DNA of 64,000 nucleotides from Muriicola sp. Z0-33 (GTDB lineage: Bacteria > Bacteroidota > Bacteroidia > Flavobacteriales > Flavobacteriaceae), in NCBI RefSeq assembly GCF_026126425.1, contig NZ_JAFMPW010000004.1, positions 1 to 64,000 on the forward strand, given 5' to 3'. Below the pieces are notes generated by a model. It searched no databases. It was not told the DNA's origin and saw only the letters and a list, made by a program, of their open reading frames with translations. This document shows positions 18,435 through 26,292 of the stretch, piece by piece. The translations under genes and the position numbers were made by a program. The stretch's first letter is position 1. Every line of letters starts with the position of its first letter.

Positions 18435-18809
18435 TTAAGACCTTTCATTTATAAGCACAATTAAATCTTCAGCTTTACTTAGTGCGTTTAGTTCATCCGG
18501 ACTTACCAAAACTTCCATTCCATTAACAGTTATCCCCAATACTATTGGAAAGCCAAAGTTGTGCCCAAATTTGGAAGCGTATTGCTCTTTAAATTCATCT
18601 TTATGCAAGAAATCCATTTCCAATTTACTTTTTGTACGGAATTCTTTCCACACCTTTTTTTCTGTAAATGCCCCATAAGTAATGTCACAAAGACTGCACT
18701 GGTACGTCTTAGGGCTGATGATCTTATGTGCCCCGTCCAGAATGGTATTTCGCAAACCCGAATTTGCATTATAGACGAAAAGCAGTTTTTGTAAGTCGTT
18801 TTTGATCAT
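18435..18809 (-). CDS. Conserved hypothetical protein, 124 residues
   Basis: I do not recognise a named family. It is a soluble protein without signal peptide or membrane segment. It has a CxxC pair in TYQCSLCDITYGAF (about 36-49), an aromatic and charged middle (KKVWKEFRTKSKLEMDFLHK), and the segment FGFPIVLGITVNGMEVLVSP near 85-104. The opening KLLFVYNANSGLRN resembles small flavobacterial proteins of unknown function. It is read convergently with engB (21 bp) and divergently from the beta-lactamase gene. Confidence 0.7.
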   Translation of the reverse strand: MIKNDLQKLLFVYNANSGLRNTILDGAHKIISPKTYQCSLCDITYGAFTEKKVWKEFRTKSKLEMDFLHKDEFKEQYASKFGHNFGFPIVLGITVNGMEVLVSPDELNALSKAEDLIVLINERS

Positions 18810-18857
18810 AGGAAAAAGATAAAGATATTAGTACATTTAGTTACTGACATATATTAT

Positions 18858-19601
18858 ATGACTACAAAATATTTCAGGAGGCTCATAATTAGCTTGATAT
18901 CCTTATTATTTGTTTTTTGTAAGTCTCCAAAAATGGATCTCACTTACAATTCCGAAACACTAAAAATTGTGCCGGTATCCGAGAATTCTTATGTACATGT
19001 TTCCAATCTGCGTCTTTCAAATGGAGCAGTTTTTGCCTGCAACGGACTCATCTATGTCAATGATGGAGCTGCAGTAATATTTGATACTCCCACTGATATT
19101 AAAACTACCGAAAAATTGATTACCCTTTTAACTGTATCCAACAAACTCAAGATTGTCGGACTGGTAGTAAATCATTACCACGACGACTGCTTGGCAGGGA
19201 TCGCCGCTTTTCATAAAAGGGAAATCCCAACTTATGCCAGTCAAAAGACAGTTGAAAATATAAATGAGCAGCCTTTAAAACCAAAAAATACCTTCGATAC
19301 ATCTATGACCCTGAATGTTGGAAAGGGCGAAGTAATTAACCGTTATTTTGGCGAGGCACATACAGCAGATAATATAGTGAGTTATCTCCCGGGTGAGGAA
19401 TTGCTGTTTGGAGGATGTATGATAAAGTCTATAGATGCTACAAAAGGAAACCTCAATGACGCCAACCTTGAAGAATGGTCCAATACCGTCTCCAGGATTA
19501 AAGACGCATATCCTAACTTAAAAATTGTTATCCCGGGACATGGAGATTTTGGGAACACTGCATTGTTAGATTACACAATTCAATTATTTTCATCTCCCTG
19601 A
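18858..19601 (+). CDS. Subclass B1 metallo-beta-lactamase
   Basis: A 247-residue class B1 metallo-beta-lactamase, a zinc enzyme of the periplasm that hydrolyses beta-lactams, usually including carbapenems. All zinc ligands are present: site 1 His106, His108 (NHYHDDCLAG) and His168 (GEAHTADNIV), site 2 Asp110, Cys187 (FGGCMIKS) and His228 (IPGHGD). Lys190 (carboxylate-binding Lys224 in B1 numbering) and the Asn loop GNLNDANLEEW are also kept. Residue 111 is Cys, as in CcrA of Bacteroides, where most B1 enzymes have Arg or Ser. The N terminus is a signal sequence (about 8-21) with Cys21, but the lipobox FVFC is poor. The neighbours show no mobile element, so it looks intrinsic. Activity is inferred. 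Confidence 0.9.
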   Translation: MTTKYFRRLIISLISLLFVFCKSPKMDLTYNSETLKIVPVSENSYVHVSNLRLSNGAVFACNGLIYVNDGAAVIFDTPTDIKTTEKLITLLTVSNKLKIVGLVVNHYHDDCLAGIAAFHKREIPTYASQKTVENINEQPLKPKNTFDTSMTLNVGKGEVINRYFGEAHTADNIVSYLPGEELLFGGCMIKSIDATKGNLNDANLEEWSNTVSRIKDAYPNLKIVIPGHGDFGNTALLDYTIQLFSSP

Positions 19602-19636
19602 TGGTATTGGAATTTTAGAATTATAAAGCTATATAT

Positions 19637-21253
19637 ATGAAGAATATCCCTTTAGTTCTGCTTCTGCTATTTATTTTATGTTGCAAAGGACCTGTTGAAG
19701 AAAGAACGCCTCTGGTTATGGCACCTTTTTCAGATCTTGACACCCTGGCCACAGACGATTGGTGGAACCGGCCGGCAAACCCTATTATTAATTTGAAGGT
19801 TGCCCGTGATAGTGTGGTGGCATTCGGTATTTATACTGTAGCTAATAAGACATTAAAGCTAAGCGCACAATTATATCCCCTTTACCCTGAAGAATCTCGC
19901 GAAGTGCGCTTATTAATCATGGAGGGCAATAACTGGAAAGAAATTCAAACCGCTGAAGTCAATGATCTGGGCTGGTCTGCCCTATTCAGGGTTGAGAACT
20001 GGGATAAAGATGGGCAGGTCAGATATCAAATAAGACATGGGGAAAATGCTTTTTTTGAAGGAAGTATCCGAAAGGATCCCTCGGACAAAGACGAAATTCT
20101 ACTTGCAGCACTTTCATGTAATTCTAACAAGGATAGGGGAAATCGAGAAAATTATGTCAGAAATATTAATCACCAGGATCCTGATCTGATATTCTTTGCC
20201 GGGGACCAATCTTATGACCATACCGAACACACTGCGGCCTGGCTGAAATTTGGCTGGCAGTTCAGAGAAACGTTTCGTCACAGGCCTGCAATTACCATTC
20301 CGGATGATCATGACATTGGCCAGGGCAATTTATGGGGAGAAAACGGCAAAATTTCCACTTCCTTAGGAAGTCCTGACGGTGGTTATCGTTATCATACAGC
20401 ATATGTAAATATGGTAGAGCGATGCCAGACCGCACATCTGCCAGACCCCTATGACCCAACTCCGGTTGAACGGAATATTGGGGTGTATTACACCAACATG
20501 TTATTGGGTGGAATTGATTTTGCCATACTAGAAGATCGTAAATTTAAATCGGGGCCCGAAGGAAAAATTCCACAGCAAGGACCCAGACCAGATCATATCC
20601 GAAATCCGGAATACGACCCTACCTCCATAGATCTTCCTGGCCTGACCCTTCTGGGAGATCGGCAATTGAAATTTTTAGATGATTGGGGAACAAGCAATCG
20701 GGACCATATAAAAGTAGTGCTTTCACAAACAGGATTTTGCGGTGGAGCACACATTCACGGCAGTCCGGACAACAGACTCCATGCGGATCTGGATTCTAAC
20801 GGATGGCCCCAAACAGGCAGAAAGAAAGCCCTGGAACTGATCCAAAAGGCCAATGCAGTGCATATAGCAGGAGACCAGCACCTGGCGACTGTAATACAAC
20901 ATGGGATTGACGAATTCCGAGATGGCCCATGGGCTTTTGTGGTTCCTGCTATAGTGAACGATTATTACAGTAGATGGTGGTGGCCGGAAAATGAAAAGGC
21001 CGGCCTTAACCCTAACATGGACACTTCCCTTCCATGGACAGGCGATTATCTGGATGGTTTTAACAATAAAATCAGCATGATGGCCTATGTTAATCCGGAG
21101 AGTAATTCCAAAGGGGGTGGTTATGGACTCATCCGATTTAATAAAAAAGAAAAAGCAGTAACCTTCGAATGCTGGCCGAGATATGTAGACGTTACTAAAC
21201 CTGAAGCCATGCAATTTGAAGGCTGGCCATTTACCGTCTCTTTAAATAACTAA
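19637..21253 (+). CDS. PhoD-like phosphatase lipoprotein
   Basis: A 538-residue exported protein of the alkaline phosphatase D / PhoD-like metallophosphatase family. The signal sequence ends in a lipobox-like LFILCCK (Cys near 15-16), suggesting a lipoprotein. After an N-terminal beta-rich domain (about 40-145) the metallophosphatase core shows LAALSCNSNKD, DLIFFAGDQSYDH (about 190-202), TIPDDHDIGQGN (about 223-234), FAILEDRKFK and HIAGDQHLATV (about 417-427), which carry the metal-binding Asp, Asn and His residues. The substrate is unknown; phosphodiesterase or phosphomonoesterase activity is likely. It follows the beta-lactamase gene by 35 bp and precedes the pirin gene by 12 bp. Confidence 0.87.
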   Translation: MKNIPLVLLLLFILCCKGPVEERTPLVMAPFSDLDTLATDDWWNRPANPIINLKVARDSVVAFGIYTVANKTLKLSAQLYPLYPEESREVRLLIMEGNNWKEIQTAEVNDLGWSALFRVENWDKDGQVRYQIRHGENAFFEGSIRKDPSDKDEILLAALSCNSNKDRGNRENYVRNINHQDPDLIFFAGDQSYDHTEHTAAWLKFGWQFRETFRHRPAITIPDDHDIGQGNLWGENGKISTSLGSPDGGYRYHTAYVNMVERCQTAHLPDPYDPTPVERNIGVYYTNMLLGGIDFAILEDRKFKSGPEGKIPQQGPRPDHIRNPEYDPTSIDLPGLTLLGDRQLKFLDDWGTSNRDHIKVVLSQTGFCGGAHIHGSPDNRLHADLDSNGWPQTGRKKALELIQKANAVHIAGDQHLATVIQHGIDEFRDGPWAFVVPAIVNDYYSRWWWPENEKAGLNPNMDTSLPWTGDYLDGFNNKISMMAYVNPESNSKGGGYGLIRFNKKEKAVTFECWPRYVDVTKPEAMQFEGWPFTVSLNN

Positions 21254-21265
21254 CACTATTAACAA

Positions 21266-21979
21266 ATGAAAACAATTTTGCATAAAGCCAGCTCCCGCGG
21301 ACATGCCAATCATGGCTGGTTAAATACACATCATTCTTTTAGTTTTGCCAGTTACCACAATCCCAAGCGTATGAATTTTGGCGTACTTCGCGTGCTTAAT
21401 GACGATGAAGTCGCCGGTGGAATGGGGTTTAGTACACATTCTCATCATAATATGGAAATTATTTCCATTCCGTTAGAAGGAGACCTTGAACATAAAGACA
21501 GTATGGGAAATACAACTGTCATAAAGGAAGGAGACATTCAGGCCATGAGTGCAGGCACGGGGGTACAACACAGTGAAAAGAATAGGAACAGGGATAAAAA
21601 AGTAAAATTTCTTCAAATATGGATCCTGCCAAAAAAGCCCAATGCAGACCCCAAATATGATCAAATTAGCCTGGACAAGGACAGTTTAAAGGATAGATTT
21701 CAACAAATTGTATCTCCCAACCCTGACGATGATGGGGTATGGATACATCAGGATGCCTGGTTTTATCTCGGAGAATTTAATGGTAAAAGGAATGTTGATT
21801 ACCAACTGAACAGTACCGCCAATGGTGTTTATTTATTTGTTTTAGAGGGAAATTGTGTGGTAGATGATCAACTGCTCGAAAAGCGAGATGGGTATGGCAT
21901 ATCAGAAACGGCAACTTTTAATATCGGCATTAAAGAATATGCGAAGATACTTTTGATGGAAGTACCCTTTTCTAATTAA
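21266..21979 (+). CDS. Pirin family protein
   Basis: A 237-residue bicupin of the pirin family (YhhW-like). The N-terminal cupin shows the metal-binding residues in FSTHSHHNMEIISIPLEGDLEHKD (His pair near 58-60, Glu near 64, split over residues 55-78) and GTGVQHSEKN near 98-107. The C-terminal cupin is degenerate, as usual. Characterised bacterial pirins act as quercetin dioxygenases or redox-responsive regulators; which applies here is unknown. The spacing of 12 bp from the PhoD-like gene suggests one transcript. Confidence 0.93.
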   Translation: MKTILHKASSRGHANHGWLNTHHSFSFASYHNPKRMNFGVLRVLNDDEVAGGMGFSTHSHHNMEIISIPLEGDLEHKDSMGNTTVIKEGDIQAMSAGTGVQHSEKNRNRDKKVKFLQIWILPKKPNADPKYDQISLDKDSLKDRFQQIVSPNPDDDGVWIHQDAWFYLGEFNGKRNVDYQLNSTANGVYLFVLEGNCVVDDQLLEKRDGYGISETATFNIGIKEYAKILLMEVPFSN

Positions 21980-22003
21980 AATTTCAGCCAGAATTAATAC
22001 TCT

Positions 22004-22032
22004 TTCAGTTATAATAATATTATTATACTGAA
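22004..22032. terminator. AT-rich palindrome between convergent genes
   Basis: TTCAGT plus ATAATAAT pairs with ATTATTAT plus ACTGAA, interrupted by one bulged T at 22010. It lies between the pirin stop (21979) and the stop of the minus-strand lipoprotein gene (22033). It could act as a two-way terminator, though the stem is AT-rich and lacks a separate T run. Confidence 0.4.
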
Positions 22033-23142
22033 CTATTGTAAATATGCAGTCTTCAAATCCAAATCGAAGTCCTGCTCACCAGAAATTTTTAAGTGGGTAT
22101 ATTCATAGTCAAAGATATTCGCTCCATCCACAAAGGTGGCTCCGTAAAACACTTTTAACTCACCTAGCGCTCGCCAATCTCTATAATACACCTTAACCCT
22201 TTTATTTTCAGTATCTGTGGCAATACTAAAACCTAGTGGCATATAGTTGTCAAAGGCATAATAAAAGAAAACAGGCCTATTGAGTGCATCAGTGAATTGA
22301 ATTCTAAATGCAGATTGTCCGTCATACTCTTCAAATCCCTTGAAGCTGGGATTGCTGAACCTATCTTCGGGTCTGAACCCTAACCAATGTAATTCATGGC
22401 CCTTAATAAACATATCTGTAATGCCATCTATTGACTCATTTACTTTTCCAGACGATACATCCCGGGACCACGATGATAATGGTCCATGTTTAAATATGGC
22501 ATGATACACGCCCTGCTTTTGTTCCATTCTGGCTTTTGAACTTTCAGATATGATCAGCGTTTTGAAGCTACCACCGGGACTTTTACAATCGGCCAAGGCA
22601 TAAATTGTACTTTCCTTGTTGAGATATCCAACTTCATTCATTGCCAATTCCAAAATCACATTAGCGGTAGAAACAGGTGTCGCCTGAGTATTGGCATTAC
22701 CAATAATTTGCCATTGGTCGTTTATCTTTTTCAGCACACTTTGCCAGGACACTACCCAGAAACTTGGCTGAGTATTGTACCTTCCCTTTAAGATAACAGC
22801 ACCCATATAACTGGCCATTTTTCCATCATCGGAAATTTCTATGACGGGATCATGTGTTGGTTTCAACTCCAGAATCTCCATTTGATCCAGGTAGGCCTGC
22901 GTTGATGTCTTTGCGCTATCTTTTATTCTTATACTGATATTCCCTTCTCTGGCGTCGTACCAGGAACTGGCATATGGAGCATAAAACTGAGTTGCATCTT
23001 TATTAAAATGAGCTTTGGAGATGAGCGCTATCTGTTCTTGTATTTTTTCCTTCTCCTTCTCTTTATTAACAGTATTTGAACAAGAAAGAAAAAGACATAT
23101 TGACAATAGTCCTAATAAAGAACGATAAGGAATGGTAAACAT
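22033..23142 (-). CDS. Putative lipoprotein with NTF2-like domain
   Basis: A 369-residue exported protein. The signal sequence ends in the lipobox LFLSCSNT (Cys near 21), so it is probably a lipoprotein. Residues about 30-150 resemble the SnoaL/NTF2-like fold of DUF4440 proteins: the helix EKEKIQEQIALISKAHFNKD, then the beta segment SFWVVSWQSVLKKINDQWQIIG. The remaining about 200 residues contain aromatic beta-strand segments (HELHWLGFRPEDRF, RPVFFYYAFDNYMPLGF) I cannot assign. The function is unknown. It is convergent with the pirin gene and upstream of it, divergently spaced, is gldC on the same strand (89 bp). Confidence 0.75.
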   Translation of the reverse strand: MFTIPYRSLLGLLSICLFLSCSNTVNKEKEKEKIQEQIALISKAHFNKDATQFYAPYASSWYDAREGNISIRIKDSAKTSTQAYLDQMEILELKPTHDPVIEISDDGKMASYMGAVILKGRYNTQPSFWVVSWQSVLKKINDQWQIIGNANTQATPVSTANVILELAMNEVGYLNKESTIYALADCKSPGGSFKTLIISESSKARMEQKQGVYHAIFKHGPLSSWSRDVSSGKVNESIDGITDMFIKGHELHWLGFRPEDRFSNPSFKGFEEYDGQSAFRIQFTDALNRPVFFYYAFDNYMPLGFSIATDTENKRVKVYYRDWRALGELKVFYGATFVDGANIFDYEYTHLKISGEQDFDLDLKTAYLQ

Positions 23143-23231
23143 AGTCCTGATATGATTGATGCTCCTTCTAAAACTAAGGAAATATCCAGGAATATTAGGA
23201 ATTGGGCAGTTAAATTTTCTCTAAACTTAGC

Positions 23232-23567
23232 CTACTTCTTCAATTCTAATTTCTCAGCAAAATAATCACAAAAATCTTTCATGGTAGCCGTCATTTTTTC
23301 GTCCTGAGTGGCCTTCATGAAAGTATCCGACAGGGAGACCAGGGTTTGATGAAAGAATATTTTCATCTCATCCACAGGCATGTCCTTGGTCCACAGGTCT
23401 ATTTTTAAAGATTCTTTATTAGCGCTGTCCCAAACCGAAAGCAACATGGCTTTAGCTTCTTCGTTGTCAATACCACCATCCTGGGCAGACCAGCTAAGCT
23501 TTTCCGGCACCCTGTTGGCATCAAGGGCAACTTTAAGTGTTATTTCTGAAGTATGTAGTTCTGCCAT
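23232..23567 (-). CDS. gldC: Gliding motility protein GldC
   Basis: A 111-residue soluble protein matching GldC, with the opening TSEITLKVALDANRVPEKLSW (residues 6-26), the segment DNEEAKAMLLSVWDSANKESL, and the C-terminal helix TMKDFCDYFAEKLELKK. In Flavobacterium johnsoniae GldC supports gliding but is not strictly essential, and it is encoded next to gldB as here. It starts 2 bp after the gldB stop, so the pair is an operon. Its biochemical role is not known. Confidence 0.92.
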   Translation of the reverse strand: MAELHTSEITLKVALDANRVPEKLSWSAQDGGIDNEEAKAMLLSVWDSANKESLKIDLWTKDMPVDEMKIFFHQTLVSLSDTFMKATQDEKMTATMKDFCDYFAEKLELKK

Positions 23568-23569
23568 GA

Positions 23570-24535
23570 TTATTTTTTTGGTTTGTAATTGCTCCTTTTA
23601 AATATTTCTTCTGCTGATAAGGCCAACATTTGTTGTAAGCTAAGCTCATTATTACTCATAAATGCCCGGACAATTTGCCACCCTGTGTATCTGCCCAACC
23701 TGGCTGGTGATTCATTATCTATCAATTCTAACCTAAACTTGGAAAATGGCGCTGGCATTAAAAAACGGGCATCCAATTCAACATCAGTGCTGTACAATAC
23801 CTCGCGCTCCACAAAATAACGCCAGATCCTTTCTTCATTTGCCATGGCCCAATCCATATCCTGATCAGAATAACCTATTCTGGCGGCTTCGGATTCCATT
23901 GGAATTAAAAGATCCTTAATATAAAGTCCTTTCCCGTAATATATCATTCTGGCTAAAAACGTCCTGTCATTTGGATAAATCAGCATTTTATTCGCAAAGG
24001 TACCGGCCACATCACTAATGAGGTACTTTTTATCTAGCCCTGCTGCAATATATCGCTCTATCCCCTCATAAAATCTATGGTCTTCCCCAAGGTAATTATC
24101 CAACCCAATAAGCAACAGACTATCTGCCAGAATCACTCTGTTTCTATAATCTACCTCGGAAGGTACAGTGATTACTTTTGGAAGTGGGGCACCCGGGAAG
24201 TAATACTTAATATGTTTAAATAACATTTCAAGTGCAGCCGACTCTTGTTTAAAGTCGGGAAAAGTCTTGTCGATTTCTCCTAATATCTCAAGTTGGATGG
24301 TGTCCTTTAGTTTCAATTCCCAGATACTATCGGGATATTGTGATGGAAACAAATAGGGATACTTTTGCTTTAAGCCCGAAATATCATTAGTAGTTGCTTT
24401 CGAGAATTCCTGATCAAATCTACTTAGTTGAAGATCCACATTTATTGCGGCAACTTCATCCGATATTTTATTCTCCTCCTTGCATCCCCATACAAATAGT
24501 ACAATCAATGAGAACAATATGCAACTTCTATACAT
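23570..24535 (-). CDS. gldB: Gliding motility lipoprotein GldB
   Basis: A 321-residue protein required for gliding in Flavobacterium, thought to stabilise the type IX secretion / gliding machinery in the cell envelope. The N terminus is a signal sequence with lipobox FVWGCKEE (Cys near 18). The body shows the GldB pattern, for example FDQEFSKATTNDISGLKQKY, YFPGAPLPKVITVPSEVDYRN and NNELSLQQMLALSAEEIFK near the C terminus. It is transcribed with gldC and divergently from nadE. Confidence 0.92.
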   Translation of the reverse strand: MYRSCILFSLIVLFVWGCKEENKISDEVAAINVDLQLSRFDQEFSKATTNDISGLKQKYPYLFPSQYPDSIWELKLKDTIQLEILGEIDKTFPDFKQESAALEMLFKHIKYYFPGAPLPKVITVPSEVDYRNRVILADSLLLIGLDNYLGEDHRFYEGIERYIAAGLDKKYLISDVAGTFANKMLIYPNDRTFLARMIYYGKGLYIKDLLIPMESEAARIGYSDQDMDWAMANEERIWRYFVEREVLYSTDVELDARFLMPAPFSKFRLELIDNESPARLGRYTGWQIVRAFMSNNELSLQQMLALSAEEIFKRSNYKPKK

Positions 24536-24627
24536 AGAAAGTAATTAGAATTCTATTTTAATATTTGGCCCTTAGGCTTTATTTTTATCGCGCAAAGTTA
24601 ATCGATTTCAAAATAATAACACCTCCT

Positions 24628-25416
24628 ATGCAAACAGAAAAAGTAGTAGACCATATTGTACAATGGTTGCACCAATATGCAACAAATGCAGGAATCAATG
24701 GATTTGTGATAGGAGTTTCCGGAGGTATCGATTCTGCGGTGACCTCCACATTATGTGCAAGAACTGGTTTAGATCTCCTTTGCCTTGAAATGCCGATTCA
24801 TCAGGCAGAAAGTCAGGTAAACAGAGCTTATCGCCATATCGACTGGTTAATGGAAAAACATTCGAACGTTCAGACTCAGACGATTCAATTAACTCCGGTA
24901 TTTGATAGCCTGGTTAACTCCTTCCCCAAAGTAATCAATGAGGAAGAAAGGTTTATGGCCTTAGCCAATACCCGTGCGCGGCTGCGTATGACCTCCCTTT
25001 ATTACTTTGCAGCCTTAAAGAAGTATCTGGTAGCCGGTACCGGGAATAAGGTAGAGGATTTTGGAGTTGGTTTTTTCACCAAATACGGTGATGGGGGTGT
25101 AGACCTCAGCCCCATTGCTGACCTGCTTAAATCCGAGGTATATGAAATTGCCGAATTTCTGGGGATCAATGAGGAAATTATTATAGCACCCCCTACAGAC
25201 GGTCTTTGGGGCGATGACAGAACGGATGAGGATCAGATTGGCGCATCCTATCCGGAATTAGAATGGGCTATGGCCATGCACGACCAGGGAAAAACTGCTG
25301 AAGACTTCTCGGGCAGAAAGCAAGAAGTTCTTCTTATCTATGATAGCTTCCATTCGTCGAACAAGCATAAGATGATTCCTATACCCGTTTGTGAGATACC
25401 AGAGGGGTTAAAATAA
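24628..25416 (+). CDS. nadE: NAD(+) synthase, ammonia-dependent
   Basis: A 262-residue cytoplasmic enzyme that amidates deamido-NAD to NAD with ATP. The PP-loop is GVSGGIDSAVTSTLC near residue 35, followed by the NaAD-binding segment NTRARLRMTSLYYFA near 120 and GTGNKVEDFGVGFFTKYGDGGVDL (residues 144-167), which holds ATP- and NaAD-contact residues. There is no N-terminal glutaminase domain, so the nitrogen source is ammonia. I start at 24628; the frame continues 21 codons upstream but that part is not conserved and overlaps the divergent promoter region of gldB. Confidence 0.94.
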   Translation: MQTEKVVDHIVQWLHQYATNAGINGFVIGVSGGIDSAVTSTLCARTGLDLLCLEMPIHQAESQVNRAYRHIDWLMEKHSNVQTQTIQLTPVFDSLVNSFPKVINEEERFMALANTRARLRMTSLYYFAALKKYLVAGTGNKVEDFGVGFFTKYGDGGVDLSPIADLLKSEVYEIAEFLGINEEIIIAPPTDGLWGDDRTDEDQIGASYPELEWAMAMHDQGKTAEDFSGRKQEVLLIYDSFHSSNKHKMIPIPVCEIPEGLK

Positions 25417-25581
25417 CCTCTTAGCTAAGAATGAGGCATTTAAGTCGAATAATGACCCGAAAATTCGTGTTAATTTGCAAAAAAAGTCCACTTTTGTTTA
25501 AGAAATTAGATATTTTAACCTTACATTGCATGTCAGTATTTTTAGACGAGCATGGCGTTAAAATCTAGAAAAAAAACCAAA

Positions 25582-26211
25582 ATGATCAATGTATTAATTG
25601 CGGACAACCATCCGATTGTGAGAATGGGCATAAAGCAGGTGCTCGCTTCTGCCCCCGAATTTGATGTGATTGCAGATGTAGCTACTACTTCTGAATTGTT
25701 CAGTCAGTTAGAAAAAGTTAGTCCGGATGTGGTGATGTTAGAGATGGATATTCCAGAAATTAACGGAATTGCCACTTTAAGAAAGATTAAACAAGAATAC
25801 CCGGATATTAAAGTACTTATTTATAGTGGACAATCTGAAGACGTCTATGCCCTGAGTACAATCAGAGCAGGAGCCTTTGGTTATTTATCTAAAACTGCTG
25901 ATATTGATTATATCATATCTGCCGTAAGAAAAGTTAGCGAGGGAAGCATGTTCATTACAAATGAATTAGCACAACGACTTGCGTTTGATGAAGGCACTCA
26001 AAAACCAAGAAGATTCTTCAGAAAACTTTCCACAAGAGAAGTTGAGGTTCTTAAATTACTGGCCAGTGGAAAACGAAACAAAGATGTTGCTTTAGGATTA
26101 AATCTCAATGAGAAAACAGTTAGCACCTATAAAGCAAGATTGATGAAAAAATTAAATGTAGATAATCTAGTAGATCTACTACAACAGGCTAAAGCACTAG
26201 AATTGTACTAG
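25582..26211 (+). CDS. NarL/LuxR-type response regulator with Glu at the phospho-acceptor site
   Basis: A 209-residue regulator with a receiver domain (1-120) and a LuxR-type helix-turn-helix (about 143-205; LSTREVEVLKLLASGKRNKD). The receiver is atypical: the phospho-acceptor Asp of the VVLLDxxMPxMNG motif is Glu54 (VVMLEMDIPEING, codon GAG at 25741), and the usual Asp pair near the N terminus is Asp8-Asn9 (IADNHP). The conserved Ser/Thr (IYSGQ) and Lys (GYLSKTA) remain. Asp-to-Glu changes often mimic the phosphorylated state, so constant or phosphorylation-independent activity is plausible. No kinase gene is adjacent. I prefer the start at 25582; a frame start at 25552 adds ten basic residues. 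Confidence 0.9.
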   Translation: MINVLIADNHPIVRMGIKQVLASAPEFDVIADVATTSELFSQLEKVSPDVVMLEMDIPEINGIATLRKIKQEYPDIKVLIYSGQSEDVYALSTIRAGAFGYLSKTADIDYIISAVRKVSEGSMFITNELAQRLAFDEGTQKPRRFFRKLSTREVEVLKLLASGKRNKDVALGLNLNEKTVSTYKARLMKKLNVDNLVDLLQQAKALELY

Positions 26212-26234
26212 ATAGTCTGTAAAGCAGTATTGAG

Positions 26235-26259
26235 AACCGGCTTAAGGCCGGTTTTTTTT
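26235..26259 (+). terminator. Rho-independent terminator
   Basis: AACCGGC (26235-26241), loop TTAAG, GCCGGTT (26247-26253), then a run of T to 26259. This is a classic intrinsic terminator 23 bp after the stop of the response regulator gene. Its left side also has A residues, but the gene converging from the other side (dnaG) would meet it with no T run. Confidence 0.9.
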
Positions 26260-26292
26260 GTTTCAATTTTGAGTAATGAGAGCATTAATGTA

